Source: Lentzea jiangxiensis (GTDB lineage: Bacteria; Actinomycetota; Actinomycetes; Mycobacteriales; Pseudonocardiaceae). From it: a stretch of DNA of 64,000 bases. Every line of letters starts with the position of its first letter. The stretch's first letter is position 1. The notes under the pieces were generated by a model that worked only from the letters and a program-made list of their open reading frames with translations, had not been told where the DNA came from and made no database searches. Positions 37,915 through 47,796 of the stretch are shown piece after piece. The stretch is taken from positions 310,001 to 374,000 of the forward strand of contig NZ_FNIX01000004.1 in assembly GCF_900104175.1 (NCBI RefSeq). Direction: 5' to 3'. The position numbers and the translations under genes are program-made.

Positions 37915-38805
37915 CTACTCGTCGCCTTCGCCGAGCAACACCGCGATGTTGTCGATCAGGCGGGTGGAACCGACGCGGGCCGCCACCAGCAGCCGGGCGT
38001 CGCCGTTCTCCGGCGCGGGACCGAGGTCCGGCCCGCGCAGCTCCAGGTAGTCGAGCTCGACCTCGGGCGTCTGCGCCAGCACGTCGTGCGCGGCCTTCAG
38101 CACCGCGTCCGCGCCCTGGGCCGACACGTGCGCACCGGCGGTGAGCGCGGCCGACAGCGTCACGGCGTGGTGGCGCTCCTCCTCGCCCAGGTAGGCGTTG
38201 CGCGACGACAGCGCGAGGCCGTCGTACTCGCGGACGGTCGGCACGCCGACGACGTTCAGCGGGAAGTTCAGGTCGCGCGCCATCTTGTGGATGAGCTGCA
38301 GCTGCTGGTAGTCCTTCTGCCCGAACACCGCGTACGTGGGCTGCACGATGTTGAACAGCTTCGACACCACCGTGAGCACGCCCGCGAAGTGGCCGGGGCG
38401 GACGGCGCCCTCGAGCTCGTCGCCCAGCGGCCCGGGGTGGACGGTGACCTGCGCCCCTTCGGGGTACATGTCCTCGGCGGACGGCGCGAAGACCAGGCCC
38501 ACGCCCTCCTCGCGGCAGATGTCCACGTCGGCCTCGAACTGCCGCGGGTACTCGGCGAGGTCCTCGTTCGGCCCGAACTGCAGCGGGTTCACGAAGATCG
38601 AGACCACGACCACCGTGTTCTGCATGACCTTCGCCTCGCGGATCAGCTGCCGGTGGCCCGCGTGCAGGGCGCCCATCGTGGGCACGAGCGCGACGTTGCG
38701 GCCGGCGCCGCGCAGTGCCCGCACCACGCGGTTGAGCCGCGCGGGGTCGCGGTGCACCGTGACGTCGTCCGGGCGGTAGTCGTCCTTGGTCAGTGGCTTC
38801 GTCAC
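37915..38805 (-). CDS. panC: Pantothenate synthetase
   Basis: Joins pantoate and beta-alanine with ATP. The 296-residue protein has the nucleotide motif [10 protein letters not shown], the [16 protein letters not shown] block, FGQKDYQQ and LSSRNAYL. The GTG start at 38805 comes 1 base after the stop of the DUF2520 gene. Together with panD and coaX it forms a coenzyme A operon. Confidence 0.95.
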   Translation of the reverse strand: MTKPLTKDDYRPDDVTVHRDPARLNRVVRALRGAGRNVALVPTMGALHAGHRQLIREAKVMQNTVVVVSIFVNPLQFGPNEDLAEYPRQFEADVDICREEGVGLVFAPSAEDMYPEGAQVTVHPGPLGDELEGAVRPGHFAGVLTVVSKLFNIVQPTYAVFGQKDYQQLQLIHKMARDLNFPLNVVGVPTVREYDGLALSSRNAYLGEEERHHAVTLSAALTAGAHVSAQGADAVLKAAHDVLAQTPEVELDYLELRGPDLGPAPENGDARLLVAARVGSTRLIDNIAVLLGEGDE

Positions 38806-38806
38806 G

Positions 38807-39697
38807 TCAGTCCTCGAGAGTGGTGCGAACGTCGTTGGCCGCGTCGGGCTTGAGCAGCCCGGAGCGCTCGGCCCGGTCGGCGGTGCGCCGGGCGAGCACG
38901 CGGTAGCTGGGCAGGGTCTCGGGTGCCTGCTGCGCGAGCACGCCGAGGTGCTTGCGCAAGGTACCCGTGTCGCCTCGGGCGACGGGACCGGTGAGGGCCC
39001 GGTCGCCGTGGCGCAGCGCGTTGTCGAGCGCGGCGGACAGCAGCGGGCCGAGCAGTCGCTCGGCGTCGGCGACGCCGGCGTTCGTGAGCAGGTCCGCGGC
39101 GTCGCGGACCAGCGTGATCAGGTGGTTCGCGCCGTGGGCCAGCGCGGAGTGGTAGAGCGGGCGGACGGACTCGGGCACCCTGACCGGCTCCGCGTCCATC
39201 TCGACGACCAGCGCCTCGCCGACGCTCCAGGCCACCTCGTCGCCGTCCGCGGCCGTCACGCCGACGCACGCGGCGCTCATCCGCTGCAGGTCCTCGGGAC
39301 GACCGGTGAAGGTCATGACGGGGTGCAGCGCGATCGTGAGGGCGCCCAGCTCGGCGGCGGGTTCGAGGACCTTCACGCCCTGCGCGCCGCTCGTGTGCGC
39401 GACGATCTGGCCCGCCCGCAGCGAGCCGGTGGCGACCAGGCCCTTGACCAGGCCCTCCAGCTCGTCGTCCGGCACGGCCAGCAGCACCAGGTCGGCGCGC
39501 TGGGCGACCTCGGTGGGGTCGGCGACCGGAACGCCGGGTAGCAGCTCGTCCGCGCGGTCGCGGGAGGCACGGGAGACGGCGGAGACGCCGGTCACCACGT
39601 GGCCCGTCCTGGCGAGCGCGGCACCCAGCACGGAACCGACGCGGCCTGCCGAGATGACACCGACGGCGAGCCTCGCCGGACGTGGGGTCGCGTCCAT
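38807..39697 (-). CDS. DUF2520/Rossmann-like protein
   Basis: A 296-residue two-domain protein. The N-terminal NADP-type Rossmann fold (GVISAGRVGSVLGAAL, about residues 13-28) is followed by the helical DUF2520 domain (HPVMTFTG, YHSALAHGANHLITL). The family resembles ketopantoate or pyrroline-carboxylate reductases. Its place directly before panC, as in many actinobacteria, suggests a link to pantothenate synthesis, but the reaction is unproven. ATG 39697 follows AAGGAG. Confidence 0.8.
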   Translation of the reverse strand: MDATPRPARLAVGVISAGRVGSVLGAALARTGHVVTGVSAVSRASRDRADELLPGVPVADPTEVAQRADLVLLAVPDDELEGLVKGLVATGSLRAGQIVAHTSGAQGVKVLEPAAELGALTIALHPVMTFTGRPEDLQRMSAACVGVTAADGDEVAWSVGEALVVEMDAEPVRVPESVRPLYHSALAHGANHLITLVRDAADLLTNAGVADAERLLGPLLSAALDNALRHGDRALTGPVARGDTGTLRKHLGVLAQQAPETLPSYRVLARRTADRAERSGLLKPDAANDVRTTLED

Positions 39698-39798
39698 GCG
39701 ACCAACTCCTTCTGACGTTCCAGTCCCGGTGCGGGTACCAGACGACGCCGCCGAGGGTAGTACCGCCGATCCCCGGCCGAGGGGATCGGTGACGGGAC

Positions 39799-40947
39799 TC
39801 ACCGGCGGGCGGCCGCCCTGGCGGCGTGCAGCGCGTCGAGCAGCACGCTGTGCCGTTGCTCGGCGCTCTGGCCCGCCGTTCCCTGCTCGATGCGGTGCCG
39901 CAGGAACGCGAGCTCGGTGACCGCGATCTGGTAGGCGCGCACGGACTTGACCGCCGAGTCACCGGACTTGCGCTTGACCGCCCTCAGCCAGTTCCGGCGG
40001 CCGTTGAGGCTCGCCAGCAGGGCCACCTCGCTGTTGGCGATCCACCGGTTCTGCGCCATCGCGGCGAGCTGGCCCGCGACGATCCGCTGCTCCCTGCGCC
40101 GCTGCCACACCACGATCGTGACGGCGCCCGCGAACACCGGCACCATGATCAGGAAGTACAGGTTGATGAAGTCGGACCCGGTGCCGACGGTGGTCGAGAA
40201 GTTCCACAGCGAGTGCAGCCCGACGGCCACGAGGTAGCCGACAACCGGCGCGACGACGCGGACCTTGGCGTTGCTCGTGGTGGCCGCGATGCCGACACCG
40301 ATGCCGGTCATGGCCGTGAACAGCGGGTGGGCGAACGGCGACAGCACCCCGCGCAGGACGAACAGCGCGACCACGCCGCCACCCATGTCGCCGAGCCCGT
40401 CCTCCAGGAAGACCCGGCCGAAGTACCAGATGTTCTCGGTGAACGCGAAGCCCGCGGCCGTGATGCCCGCGTAGACCATGCCGTCCACGACGCCGTCGAA
40501 CTCGTGGCGGCGCCGCGCGAACACCGCGATGAGGAAGACGGCCTTCGTCGCCTCCTCCACGATCGGCGCGCCGACCACGGCGGTGAACGTCGTGCCGTCG
40601 TTGGTGAGCAGGTTGCCGAGCACCCTGGACGTCTGGTTGAACGCGAGCGAGCTGATCGTCGCGCCGCAGGAACCCCACACGAACGCGAAGAGCAGCATCT
40701 TCGCCGGTTCCGGCTCCCACCTGTCGATCCACAGGAAGGCGCTCACGACGAACGCGACGGGGATCAGCGCGGCGGCGGCGCCGACCAGCAGCGGCTCGAT
40801 GCCGATGCTCGACGTGCCGAGCGCGAACAGCACGAGCCCCGCCGCGGCCAGCGCGATGAGCGCCACGACGGGGAACAGAACGGTCCAGCGGCGCTGCTCG
40901 ATGCGCTTCTTCGGCGTCGGCGTCGGCGTCAGGTCGGCGTCGGTCAC
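39799..40947 (-). CDS. PrsW-family intramembrane metalloprotease
   Basis: A 382-residue membrane protein with about eight hydrophobic segments and a basic C-terminal tail of about 100 residues. PrsW motifs are present: PIVEEATKAVFL (EExxK), GFAFTENIWYF, HPLFT and HSLWN. PrsW in Bacillus starts degradation of an anti-sigma factor; the target here is unknown. It lies about 100 bases before the DUF2520-pan genes and starts 14 bases from the divergent MidA gene. Confidence 0.83.
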   Translation of the reverse strand: MTDADLTPTPTPKKRIEQRRWTVLFPVVALIALAAAGLVLFALGTSSIGIEPLLVGAAAALIPVAFVVSAFLWIDRWEPEPAKMLLFAFVWGSCGATISSLAFNQTSRVLGNLLTNDGTTFTAVVGAPIVEEATKAVFLIAVFARRRHEFDGVVDGMVYAGITAAGFAFTENIWYFGRVFLEDGLGDMGGGVVALFVLRGVLSPFAHPLFTAMTGIGVGIAATTSNAKVRVVAPVVGYLVAVGLHSLWNFSTTVGTGSDFINLYFLIMVPVFAGAVTIVVWQRRREQRIVAGQLAAMAQNRWIANSEVALLASLNGRRNWLRAVKRKSGDSAVKSVRAYQIAVTELAFLRHRIEQGTAGQSAEQRHSVLLDALHAARAAARR

Positions 40948-40961
40948 GAAAATGACCTTAG

Positions 40962-41891
40962 ATGCACACTTGTCCGATGTTCGACTGGGAAGCCGCTTGG
41001 CACGCCGCGCTGTACGGGCCGGGCGGCTTCTTCGCGCGCGGCGAGAAGCCCTCCTCGCACTTCCGCACGTCTGTCCTGGTCGGCACGGAGCTGGCGGAGG
41101 CGATGCTGGCGCTGCTCTCCCGCGTGGACGCCGCGCTCGGATTTCCCCCGGTCGTGGACTTCGTGGACGTCGGCGCGGGCGGCGGTGAGCTGGCGTCCGC
41201 GGTGCGTTCCCTGGCGTCGGGACCGCTCGGCGAACGACTGCGGGTGACCGCCGTGGAGGTCGGTCCCCCCGTCGAACTGGCCGGGGTCCGGTGGGTGCGC
41301 GAGATCCCGTCCTGCACGGGGCTGCTGGTCGGCCACGAGTGGCTCGACGCGATCCCCTGCCCCGTGGTGACGGGGCCGTCCTCCGATCCGTGGATCACCC
41401 GGTGGTGGCCTTCGCTGCGGGACGGCGAGCAGGCCGAGGTGGGAGCGCCCAGGGACGCCGCCTGGGCCGCCGCCGTGGCCTCCGTGCGCGGTGCCGCCCT
41501 CGCGGTCGACTACGGGCACCTGGTGTCGTCGCGGCACTTCTCGCTGACCGGGTACCGGGCCGGACGCCAGGTGCCCGTGGTGTTCGACGGGTCCTGCGAC
41601 ATCACCGCGCACGTCGCCCTGGACGCCTGCGCCGCCGCCGCGGGCGGGGAGCACGTGCTGGTGTCGCAGCGGGACGCGCTGGCGGCCCTGGGGTTGTCCG
41701 GCTCGGTGTCCGGCTCCGGGTGGGACTGGCTCGAGTCGGCGTCGCGGGCCGGCCGGATCGCCGAGCTGCGGGACCCGTCCGGGCTGGGCGGGTTCGGGTG
41801 GCTGCTGCACGGGTGCGGGGTGGCCGTGGCGGACCTGCTGCCCCCGCTGCCGCCCTGGCGTCCGAATCCCGCCAGAAATCCGTTCCCGTGA
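40962..41891 (+). CDS. MidA/NDUFAF7-family SAM-dependent methyltransferase
   Basis: A 309-residue protein of the DUF185 family. Typical elements are the YGPGGFFARGEKPSSHFRTS segment, motif I DVGAGGGELA (about residue 70) and GHEWLDAIP, the usual NEFxDA equivalent. Human NDUFAF7 and its relatives dimethylate an arginine of the 49-kDa (NuoD) subunit of complex I. A NuoD-like gene lies two genes downstream. ATG 40977 is another possible start. It overlaps the DUF1203 gene by GTGA. Confidence 0.78.
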   Translation: MHTCPMFDWEAAWHAALYGPGGFFARGEKPSSHFRTSVLVGTELAEAMLALLSRVDAALGFPPVVDFVDVGAGGGELASAVRSLASGPLGERLRVTAVEVGPPVELAGVRWVREIPSCTGLLVGHEWLDAIPCPVVTGPSSDPWITRWWPSLRDGEQAEVGAPRDAAWAAAVASVRGAALAVDYGHLVSSRHFSLTGYRAGRQVPVVFDGSCDITAHVALDACAAAAGGEHVLVSQRDALAALGLSGSVSGSGWDWLESASRAGRIAELRDPSGLGGFGWLLHGCGVAVADLLPPLPPWRPNPARNPFP

Positions 41892-42331
41892 CCGCGATCG
41901 TGGATCCCATGCGAATCCACACCGTGCCGTCGTCCGCCCCGTTCGCCGACCCCGGCCGCGAGTACCGCGAGTCCGAGCCCGGGGTGCCGGTGCGCTGCTG
42001 CCTGCGGAAGTCGCTGCCGGGTGAGCCGGTCTGGCTGTTGCGCTACTCGCCCCCGTTCGGCAAGGGGCCCTACGCCGAGGTGGGACCGATCTTCCTGCAC
42101 GTGGAGTGCTCGGACTCCCCCGCGCCGGACCGGTTGCCGGAGGAGTTGCTGGCCGGCTCGCGGATCCTGCGGTCCTACAACGCCGCCGGGCAGATCCACG
42201 ACGGCGAGGTGGTGGAGCCGGGCTCGTTCGACCGCGTGGTGGAACGGCTGTTCGACGACCCGGAGGTCGACGCCGTGCAGGTCCGCAGCGTGTCGCACGG
42301 GTGCTTCCTCTTCGCGGTCACCAGGGCCTGA
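41888..42331 (+). CDS. DUF1203 protein
   Basis: A 147-residue cytoplasmic protein. It has the DUF1203 pattern: a paired-cysteine CCLRKS segment, VGPIFLHVECS, ILRSYNAAGQIHDG and a C-terminal VRSVSHGCFLF. Function is unknown. It starts at GTG 41888, overlapping the methyltransferase stop; ATG 41909 is an alternative. It lies between the MidA and NuoD-like genes in one operon. Confidence 0.75.
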   Translation: MTAIVDPMRIHTVPSSAPFADPGREYRESEPGVPVRCCLRKSLPGEPVWLLRYSPPFGKGPYAEVGPIFLHVECSDSPAPDRLPEELLAGSRILRSYNAAGQIHDGEVVEPGSFDRVVERLFDDPEVDAVQVRSVSHGCFLFAVTRA

Positions 42332-42364
42332 GCCGCACGTCCCGGCTCGTGAAACCATGCTCGG

Positions 42365-43450
42365 GTGAGCGAGCAGATCACCGTCGGCGTCGGTGCGGGG
42401 GCCCAGTACCTGGGCGTGGACCGCGTGATCGACCTGGGTCCCCTGCACCCGTCGGCCCACGGCGCCTACCGCCTGCGCCTCACCGTCACGCCCGAGCTCG
42501 TGATCACCGCCGCCGAACCGCTCGTCGGCCACCTGCACCGCGGCGCCGAGAAGCTCTTCGAGGTCCGCGACTACCGGCAGGTGCTGACGCTCGCGAACCG
42601 CCACGACTGGCTCTCGGCGTTCTGCAACGAGCTCGCGGTCGCACTGGCCGTCGAACGCATGACGGGCATGGACGTGCCGGCCCGCGCCCAATGGCTGCGC
42701 GCGCTGCTGTGCGAGCTGAACCGGGTGATGGCGCACATGGTGTTCCTGACCCCGTTGTCCCCCAACGCCGCCACGTACCGCGAAGGCGTGCAGGCGTTGA
42801 TGGAGGAGGCGTCGGGCGGGCGCATCCACTTCATGTTCAACCGGATCGGCGGCCTGCGCGAGGACGTCCCGGCGGGCTGGACGGGCAGGGTCCGGGAGTT
42901 CCTGTCCTCTGTGGACGTCTCGACGCTGGAGATCGACTTCGACGGGCTCGAAGGGCTCGGTGTCCTGCCGCACGAGGACGCGCTGGCGTACGGCGTCACC
43001 GGACCGATCGGCCGGGCCAGCGGAGTGGACTTCGACCTGCGGCGCGACGACCCGTTGCCCGCGTACGCGCAGCTCGGTTTCACGCCGGTCGTCCGGACCT
43101 CGGGCGACGCCGCGGCACGGGTGCGGTGCCTGGTCGACGAGGTCACCAGGTCGGTCGAGCTCGCCTCGGCGTGCCTCGAGCGGTTGCCGCAGGGGGCGGT
43201 GAACCTCCGGCTGCCCAAGGCCGTCAAGGCGCCGGAAGGGTCGGTCTACACCCGCGTCGAGGCGCCGCTCGGCACCTCGGGCGTGCACCTGTCGTCGCGC
43301 GGCGAGAAGACGCCGTGGCGCCTCAAGCTCCGCACGCCGTCGTTCAACAACGTCCAGGCGCTGTCGGCGTTGCTGCCCGGCACGCGGGTCGACGACCTGC
43401 CCGCGGTGCTGAGCTCGTTCGCCGTCGTCGTCGGCGACATCGACAAGTGA
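42365..43450 (+). CDS. Orphan NADH-quinone oxidoreductase subunit D-like protein
   Basis: A 361-residue homologue of the 49-kDa subunit of complex I, shorter than usual NuoD (about 400-440). The quinone-site segment LGPLHPSAHGAYRL is present. So is GHLHRGAEKLFEVRDYRQ, with Arg59 matching the arginine methylated in human NDUFS2 and a Tyr in the quinone-pocket position. The C-terminus VVVGDIDK matches the typical VxGEVDR. No other nuo genes are nearby, so it is either a paralogue with its own role or a part of a complex encoded elsewhere. Confidence 0.85.
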   Translation: MSEQITVGVGAGAQYLGVDRVIDLGPLHPSAHGAYRLRLTVTPELVITAAEPLVGHLHRGAEKLFEVRDYRQVLTLANRHDWLSAFCNELAVALAVERMTGMDVPARAQWLRALLCELNRVMAHMVFLTPLSPNAATYREGVQALMEEASGGRIHFMFNRIGGLREDVPAGWTGRVREFLSSVDVSTLEIDFDGLEGLGVLPHEDALAYGVTGPIGRASGVDFDLRRDDPLPAYAQLGFTPVVRTSGDAAARVRCLVDEVTRSVELASACLERLPQGAVNLRLPKAVKAPEGSVYTRVEAPLGTSGVHLSSRGEKTPWRLKLRTPSFNNVQALSALLPGTRVDDLPAVLSSFAVVVGDIDK

Positions 43451-43453
43451 CGG

Positions 43454-44956
43454 CTAGTCGTCGCGACGGCGCCGGCGACGGGGTGCGTCGCCCCCGCCCA
43501 GGGACGCCAGCAGTTCGCTGACGGACTTGCCGTCCGCGTGCGCACCCGACGGGTCTTCCGGCGCCGCGCGGCGTCCGGTCGAGACCGCGGGCAGGCGCGT
43601 CGACGAGTCCTCGGCCACGCGGCGGCCCGACACGGACGGCTCGTCGGCCGCGGAGCGACGGCCGGTGTTCACGACCGGCAGCCTGGCGGACGACTGCTCC
43701 GAGGCGCGGCGGCTCACCGGGGGCAGCGACACGAGCGAGTCCTCGGACGCGGTGCGGCGAGGCGGGACGTCGTCGGCGCGGCGGCGGCCACCCGCGCCGG
43801 AGCTCGACGGGGTGTCCGGCTTCAACGTCTCCCACGAACCGCTGTCCTGCGCGGGCGCCGGGCGGTCCTCGGTGCGGCGGCCACCGGCGGCCTGCAGGGA
43901 CTTCGGGTCGATCATCTCCGTGCGCTCGGCGACGCGGGAGCGGGTCTCGGCCTTGCGGGGTTCCACGGGCTTGGCGACGGGCTTCGCGACGGGCGCCTTC
44001 GGCGGCTGCTCCGGACGCGGCAACGCCTCGGTGCGGGCCGGCGGCTGCGGCGGCCGCTGCACGCGCTCGGTGCGGTGCGCCTGCGCCTGCACGGGCTTCG
44101 CCTTCACCGTCGGGGCCGGCGGCTGGACCTTCTGCTGCGCGGCGGCGGCACCGAGGCGAGCGGACACGGGGGCAGCAGCGGCACCGGGGCGCTGCTGCGG
44201 CCTTGCCGGTTCCTGCTTCGCGGCCTTCACGGGCTCGCGGCGGGCGACGGCGGGCTGCGGGCGCGGCGAGTTCCTGGCCGGGTCCGGGCGCGCGGGCTCG
44301 GGCCTCGCCTGTTCGCGGCGCGACTGCTGCACCTTGGCGGCCTCGTGGGCGATGCGCTCGATCAGCTCGGTGCGCTCGGAGGGCTTCTCCGGCACGACGG
44401 ACGCGCTGGCGGTGATCGCGGGCTTGGCGTTGATGATGCGGTTCTCGGCGCCCGAGGTCAGCCGGGACGCCTCCGAGCCGAGCGAGCGCAGGCGGGTCGA
44501 CTCCGCGCGCAACGCCACCCGTTCGACCAGCACGTCGCCGCCCAGCAACGCCTGGAGGTTGTCGCGCAGGGCGTGGAGGTCGGCGCGCAGGGCCTCGATG
44601 TCCGCGCGCGACTCCTCCTCGATGCGCTTGCGGGTCTCCGACTCGATCTCGAGCTCGTACTCGCGCCGGGCCGCGACCTCGCGCTCCAGCTCGAGTTCGT
44701 AGACCGACTGGAGATCGGCCACCTCGTCGTCGCGCTCCGTGACCTGTTTGCGGTACTTGGCGGCGAGGAAGGCGCCCACCAGGGCCGCCCACAACGCGGC
44801 CACCACGGCCAGGCGCAGCATGCGGGCACTGTCGCTCAGCACGAGCACCGCCGCGGCCACCAGGGCGAGCGCCAATGCCGCTACCAACAGCAATCGCCCG
44901 GAGCCACGACCGTGATCTTCTTGATCGCCGTCGGTCGACGCGCCTCGCCCGGTCAT
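43454..44956 (-). CDS. Coiled-coil membrane protein (DUF6779-like)
   Basis: A 500-residue protein. Two hydrophobic helices (about residues 20-65) are followed by a charged coiled coil of about 90 residues (ELELEREVAARREYELEIES). A Pro/Ala/Arg/Gln-rich disordered tail of more than 300 residues ends in RRRRRRDD. Short motifs such as SLVSLPPVSRR, SSARLPVVNTGRR and SSTRLPAVSTGRR repeat near the end. Such proteins are conserved next to the fol operon in Pseudonocardiaceae-like genomes; function is unknown. GTG 44962 is an alternative start. Confidence 0.65.
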   Translation of the reverse strand: MTGRGASTDGDQEDHGRGSGRLLLVAALALALVAAAVLVLSDSARMLRLAVVAALWAALVGAFLAAKYRKQVTERDDEVADLQSVYELELEREVAARREYELEIESETRKRIEEESRADIEALRADLHALRDNLQALLGGDVLVERVALRAESTRLRSLGSEASRLTSGAENRIINAKPAITASASVVPEKPSERTELIERIAHEAAKVQQSRREQARPEPARPDPARNSPRPQPAVARREPVKAAKQEPARPQQRPGAAAAPVSARLGAAAAQQKVQPPAPTVKAKPVQAQAHRTERVQRPPQPPARTEALPRPEQPPKAPVAKPVAKPVEPRKAETRSRVAERTEMIDPKSLQAAGGRRTEDRPAPAQDSGSWETLKPDTPSSSGAGGRRRADDVPPRRTASEDSLVSLPPVSRRASEQSSARLPVVNTGRRSAADEPSVSGRRVAEDSSTRLPAVSTGRRAAPEDPSGAHADGKSVSELLASLGGGDAPRRRRRRDD

Positions 44957-45005
44957 GGGCACACGGTACCGCGTAGTTATCCGACTGAGACCTACGGCCG
45001 GGTAC

Positions 45006-45458
45006 CTATTCGTTCCCGGAACTCTCCGTCGGCGTCCGGCAGCAGTGCTCGAGCCACAGCGCCGCGGCCGTCAGCGCGAGCGCCGCGACCACCCCGACAA
45101 TGCCTGCCACCAGGTCGTTCGAGGCCGCCGGGAACGAGTCGCGGACGGGCAGGACGAAGATCAGCAGCCCGGCCCAGGCACCGAACATCAAAGCGCCCAG
45201 AACGGATGAAGCCTTCGCGAGTGCGACGGCACGGGCGGCCGTCAGCGGCTGCACCGGACGCGCTCCCGGACGACGCCGGATCCTGGCGCGCAACGAGAAC
45301 GCGAACACGACCTCCGCGACCGCGACGACGAACAGCGTCGACCCGGCGAGCACGGGCAGTGGCGGCAGCGAGTCGTACGCGAGCCGCAGCAGCAGGTGGG
45401 CCAGCAGCGCGGCGATGATCGCGACGGCCGCCAGGTCGCGGGGGCGGGTGAACCTCAC
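45006..45458 (-). CDS. DUF3180 membrane protein
   Basis: A 150-residue protein with four predicted membrane helices (about residues 11-30, 37-55, 82-105, 116-138), typical of DUF3180. It is found directly after folK in many actinobacteria, including mycobacteria (Rv3605c position). GTG 45458 overlaps the folK stop (GTGA). The role is unknown; genomic coupling to folate genes is its main clue. Confidence 0.8.
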   Translation of the reverse strand: MRFTRPRDLAAVAIIAALLAHLLLRLAYDSLPPLPVLAGSTLFVVAVAEVVFAFSLRARIRRRPGARPVQPLTAARAVALAKASSVLGALMFGAWAGLLIFVLPVRDSFPAASNDLVAGIVGVVAALALTAAALWLEHCCRTPTESSGNE

Positions 45459-45949
45459 GAGTCCATCCAACCGGAAAGCACGAGGTCGTCGCGCCGCCGC
45501 ACGCCCTCGGCCGAGAACTCCAGCGCCGCAACGGGTCCGCGGCCCGGCAGGACGGCGTCCGGCTCGACGTCGAGCCACGGGATCAGGACCGTTGCGCGCT
45601 CGAACGCCCCGGGGTGCGGCAGGAGCAGCTCGGGGTGGTCCGAGGTCACCCCGTCCACCGAAACGACGTCCACGTCCAACGTGCGCGGTCCCCAGCGCTT
45701 CTCCCGCACACGTCCGGCGGCGTTCTCCAGCGCCTGGCCGCGCCGCAGCCAGCCCCACTCGTCGACGTCGTCCGCGGCGACGACCACGACGGCGTTCAGG
45801 AAGTCCGGCTGGTCCTCGACTCCCCACGCCGCCGTCTCGTACACCGGCGACACGGCGACCACGTGCGGGCGCAACCCGTCCACGGCGGACTGCAGGAAGG
45901 CGAACCGGTCGCCGAGGTTCGAGCCGATCGAGAGGACCGCGCGGCTCAA
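45455..45949 (-). CDS. folK: 6-hydroxymethyl-7,8-dihydropterin pyrophosphokinase
   Basis: Transfers pyrophosphate from ATP to the pterin, the step before dihydropteroate synthase. The 164-residue protein starts [14 protein letters not shown] and holds the HPPK signature [12 protein letters not shown] and the [14 protein letters not shown] segment. TTG 45949 overlaps the folB stop (TTGA). The frame is open further upstream but only across folB. Confidence 0.92.
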   Translation of the reverse strand: MSRAVLSIGSNLGDRFAFLQSAVDGLRPHVVAVSPVYETAAWGVEDQPDFLNAVVVVAADDVDEWGWLRRGQALENAAGRVREKRWGPRTLDVDVVSVDGVTSDHPELLLPHPGAFERATVLIPWLDVEPDAVLPGRGPVAALEFSAEGVRRRDDLVLSGWMDS

Positions 45950-46338
45950 GGCTTGCCCTTGGGCAGCGGGGCGGCGAGCCGGCGCGAACGGCGGATCGTC
46001 ACCGACACGTCGTCGAACGTCAGCGGGATCGGCGCGGACGGCTTGTGCACCGTCACCTCGACCGCGTGCAGCCGTGAGTCGGTCATCGCGGCGTCGGCGA
46101 TCTTGCCCGCCACCGTCTCGATCAGGTCGTACGGCTCGCCACCGACGATCGCCGCGGCCATCTCCGCGAGCTCGCCGTAGTGGTAGGTCTCCTTCAGGTC
46201 GTCCGTGCGGGACGCGGCACCCAGGTCGAGCCACAGCGTGATGTCGACGACGAACTCCTGCCCGTCGCGCTTCTCGTGCTCGAACACCCCGTGGTGCCCG
46301 CGCACCCGCAGACCCGTCAACGCGATCCGGTCAGCCAC
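45946..46338 (-). CDS. folB: Dihydroneopterin aldolase
   Basis: Cleaves dihydroneopterin to hydroxymethyl-dihydropterin. The 130-residue protein has [17 protein letters not shown] with the catalytic-region Glu, the TYHYGEL block and [13 protein letters not shown] with the active-site Lys. GTG 46338 overlaps the folP end by 8 bases. Confidence 0.92.
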   Translation of the reverse strand: MADRIALTGLRVRGHHGVFEHEKRDGQEFVVDITLWLDLGAASRTDDLKETYHYGELAEMAAAIVGGEPYDLIETVAGKIADAAMTDSRLHAVEVTVHKPSAPIPLTFDDVSVTIRRSRRLAAPLPKGKP

Positions 46339-47152
46339 GTCCCCGCCTCCACGCACCGGCGACGGCGACCGCGTCCAGCGTCCGGTCGACGTCGTGCACC
46401 CGCACACCCCAAGCTCCGTTGAACGCGGCCAGAGCGGACACCGCCGCGGTCGCGTCCTCCCTGCCGTCCGGTGGACGGCCGCCGAGCAACGTGCCGAGGA
46501 AGCGTTTGCGCGACGCCCCCACCAGCACCGGGAAGCCCAGCTCGACCAGTTCGTCCAGGCGCTGCAACAACTCCCAGTTGTGGTCGCCGAGCTTCGCGAA
46601 GCCCAGACCGGGGTCCAGCACGATCGACGACTCCGCGACGCCCGCGGCCAGAGCGGACTCGACCCGCTCCAGCAGTTCGGCGCGCACGTCGGTCACCACG
46701 TCGTCGTAGCTCGCCAACGAGTCCATCTCCGTGCTGTGGCCGCGCCAGTGCATCAGCACGTACGGCACACCCGCGGCGGCGACGACCGAAGCCATCTCCG
46801 GGTCGGCGAGGCCGCCCGAGACGTCGTTCACGATCGACGCGCCCGCCTCCAGCGCCGCCGAGGCGACGGAGGCGCGCATGGTGTCGACGCTGACCGGCAC
46901 CTGCTCGGCGGCCAGCGCGCGGATCACCGGCACGATCCTGGCGATCTCCTCGGCCGGGTCGACGCGCTCGGCACCGGGCCTGGTCGACTCGCCGCCCACG
47001 TCGACGACGTCGGCACCGCGCTTGAACATCTCGACGCCGTGCGCCACCGCGTCGCGGCGGTCGACGTAGCGGCCGCCGTCGGAGAACGAATCGGGCGTCA
47101 CGTTCAGCACGCCCATCACGACGCAGCGGCCGGGACGGGGCAGTCCGGTCAC
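46331..47152 (-). CDS. folP: Dihydropteroate synthase
   Basis: Condenses the pterin pyrophosphate with p-aminobenzoate; the sulfonamide target. The 273-residue TIM barrel has [14 protein letters not shown] near the start, [18 protein letters not shown] and [12 protein letters not shown] 47152 overlaps the folE stop by GTGA, so the upstream extension of the frame is discarded. Confidence 0.94.
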   Translation of the reverse strand: MTGLPRPGRCVVMGVLNVTPDSFSDGGRYVDRRDAVAHGVEMFKRGADVVDVGGESTRPGAERVDPAEEIARIVPVIRALAAEQVPVSVDTMRASVASAALEAGASIVNDVSGGLADPEMASVVAAAGVPYVLMHWRGHSTEMDSLASYDDVVTDVRAELLERVESALAAGVAESSIVLDPGLGFAKLGDHNWELLQRLDELVELGFPVLVGASRKRFLGTLLGGRPPDGREDATAAVSALAAFNGAWGVRVHDVDRTLDAVAVAGAWRRGRG

Positions 47153-47796
47153 CGCGTCCGGCCCCTGATCAGCTCGATCGCCTCCGCCCTCGACGAGGCG
47201 GAGGTGCGCAGCAGCCCGCGCACCGCGGACGTCGTGGTGCGGGAGCCGGGCTTGCGCACGCCGCGCATGCCCATGCACAGGTGCTCGGCCTCGACGACCA
47301 CGATCACGCCGCGCGGCTCCAGCTTGCGCACCAGCGCGTCGGCGACCTGCGACGTCAGCCGCTCCTGCACCTGCGGCCGCTTCGAGTAGAGGTCGACGAG
47401 CCGGGCGAGCTTCGACAGCCCCGTGACCCTGCCGTGCTCGTTCGGGATGTACCCGACGTGCGCGACGCCGTGGAACGGCAGCAGGTGGTGCTCGCAGAAG
47501 CTGAACATGGGGATGTCCGTGACGAGGACGAGCTCCTCGTGGCTCTCGTCGAACGTCTTCGCGAGCACGCTGTCCGCGTCGGTGTAGAGACCGGCGAACA
47601 ACTCGCGGTAGGCGCGCGCCACTCGCGCGGGTGTCTCGCGGAGGCCTTCGCGCTCCGGGTCCTCACCGCACGCGACCAGCAGCTCGCGCACCGCAGCCTC
47701 GGCGCGGGCCTGGTCGAAGACCCGCCGCGCGGAGACGCCGGCCTCCCCGTTGCGGGTGAGGCCGGCGTCTCCGTCGAGCTGGTGTTGCTCGGTCAC
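47149..47796 (-). CDS. folE: GTP cyclohydrolase I
   Basis: Converts GTP to dihydroneopterin triphosphate, the first step of folate synthesis. The 215-residue protein has the zinc/active-site motifs [10 protein letters not shown] and EHLCMGMRG, plus [19 protein letters not shown]. The GTG start at 47796 overlaps the ftsH stop (GTGA). Confidence 0.95.
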   Translation of the reverse strand: MTEQHQLDGDAGLTRNGEAGVSARRVFDQARAEAAVRELLVACGEDPEREGLRETPARVARAYRELFAGLYTDADSVLAKTFDESHEELVLVTDIPMFSFCEHHLLPFHGVAHVGYIPNEHGRVTGLSKLARLVDLYSKRPQVQERLTSQVADALVRKLEPRGVIVVVEAEHLCMGMRGVRKPGSRTTTSAVRGLLRTSASSRAEAIELIRGRTR

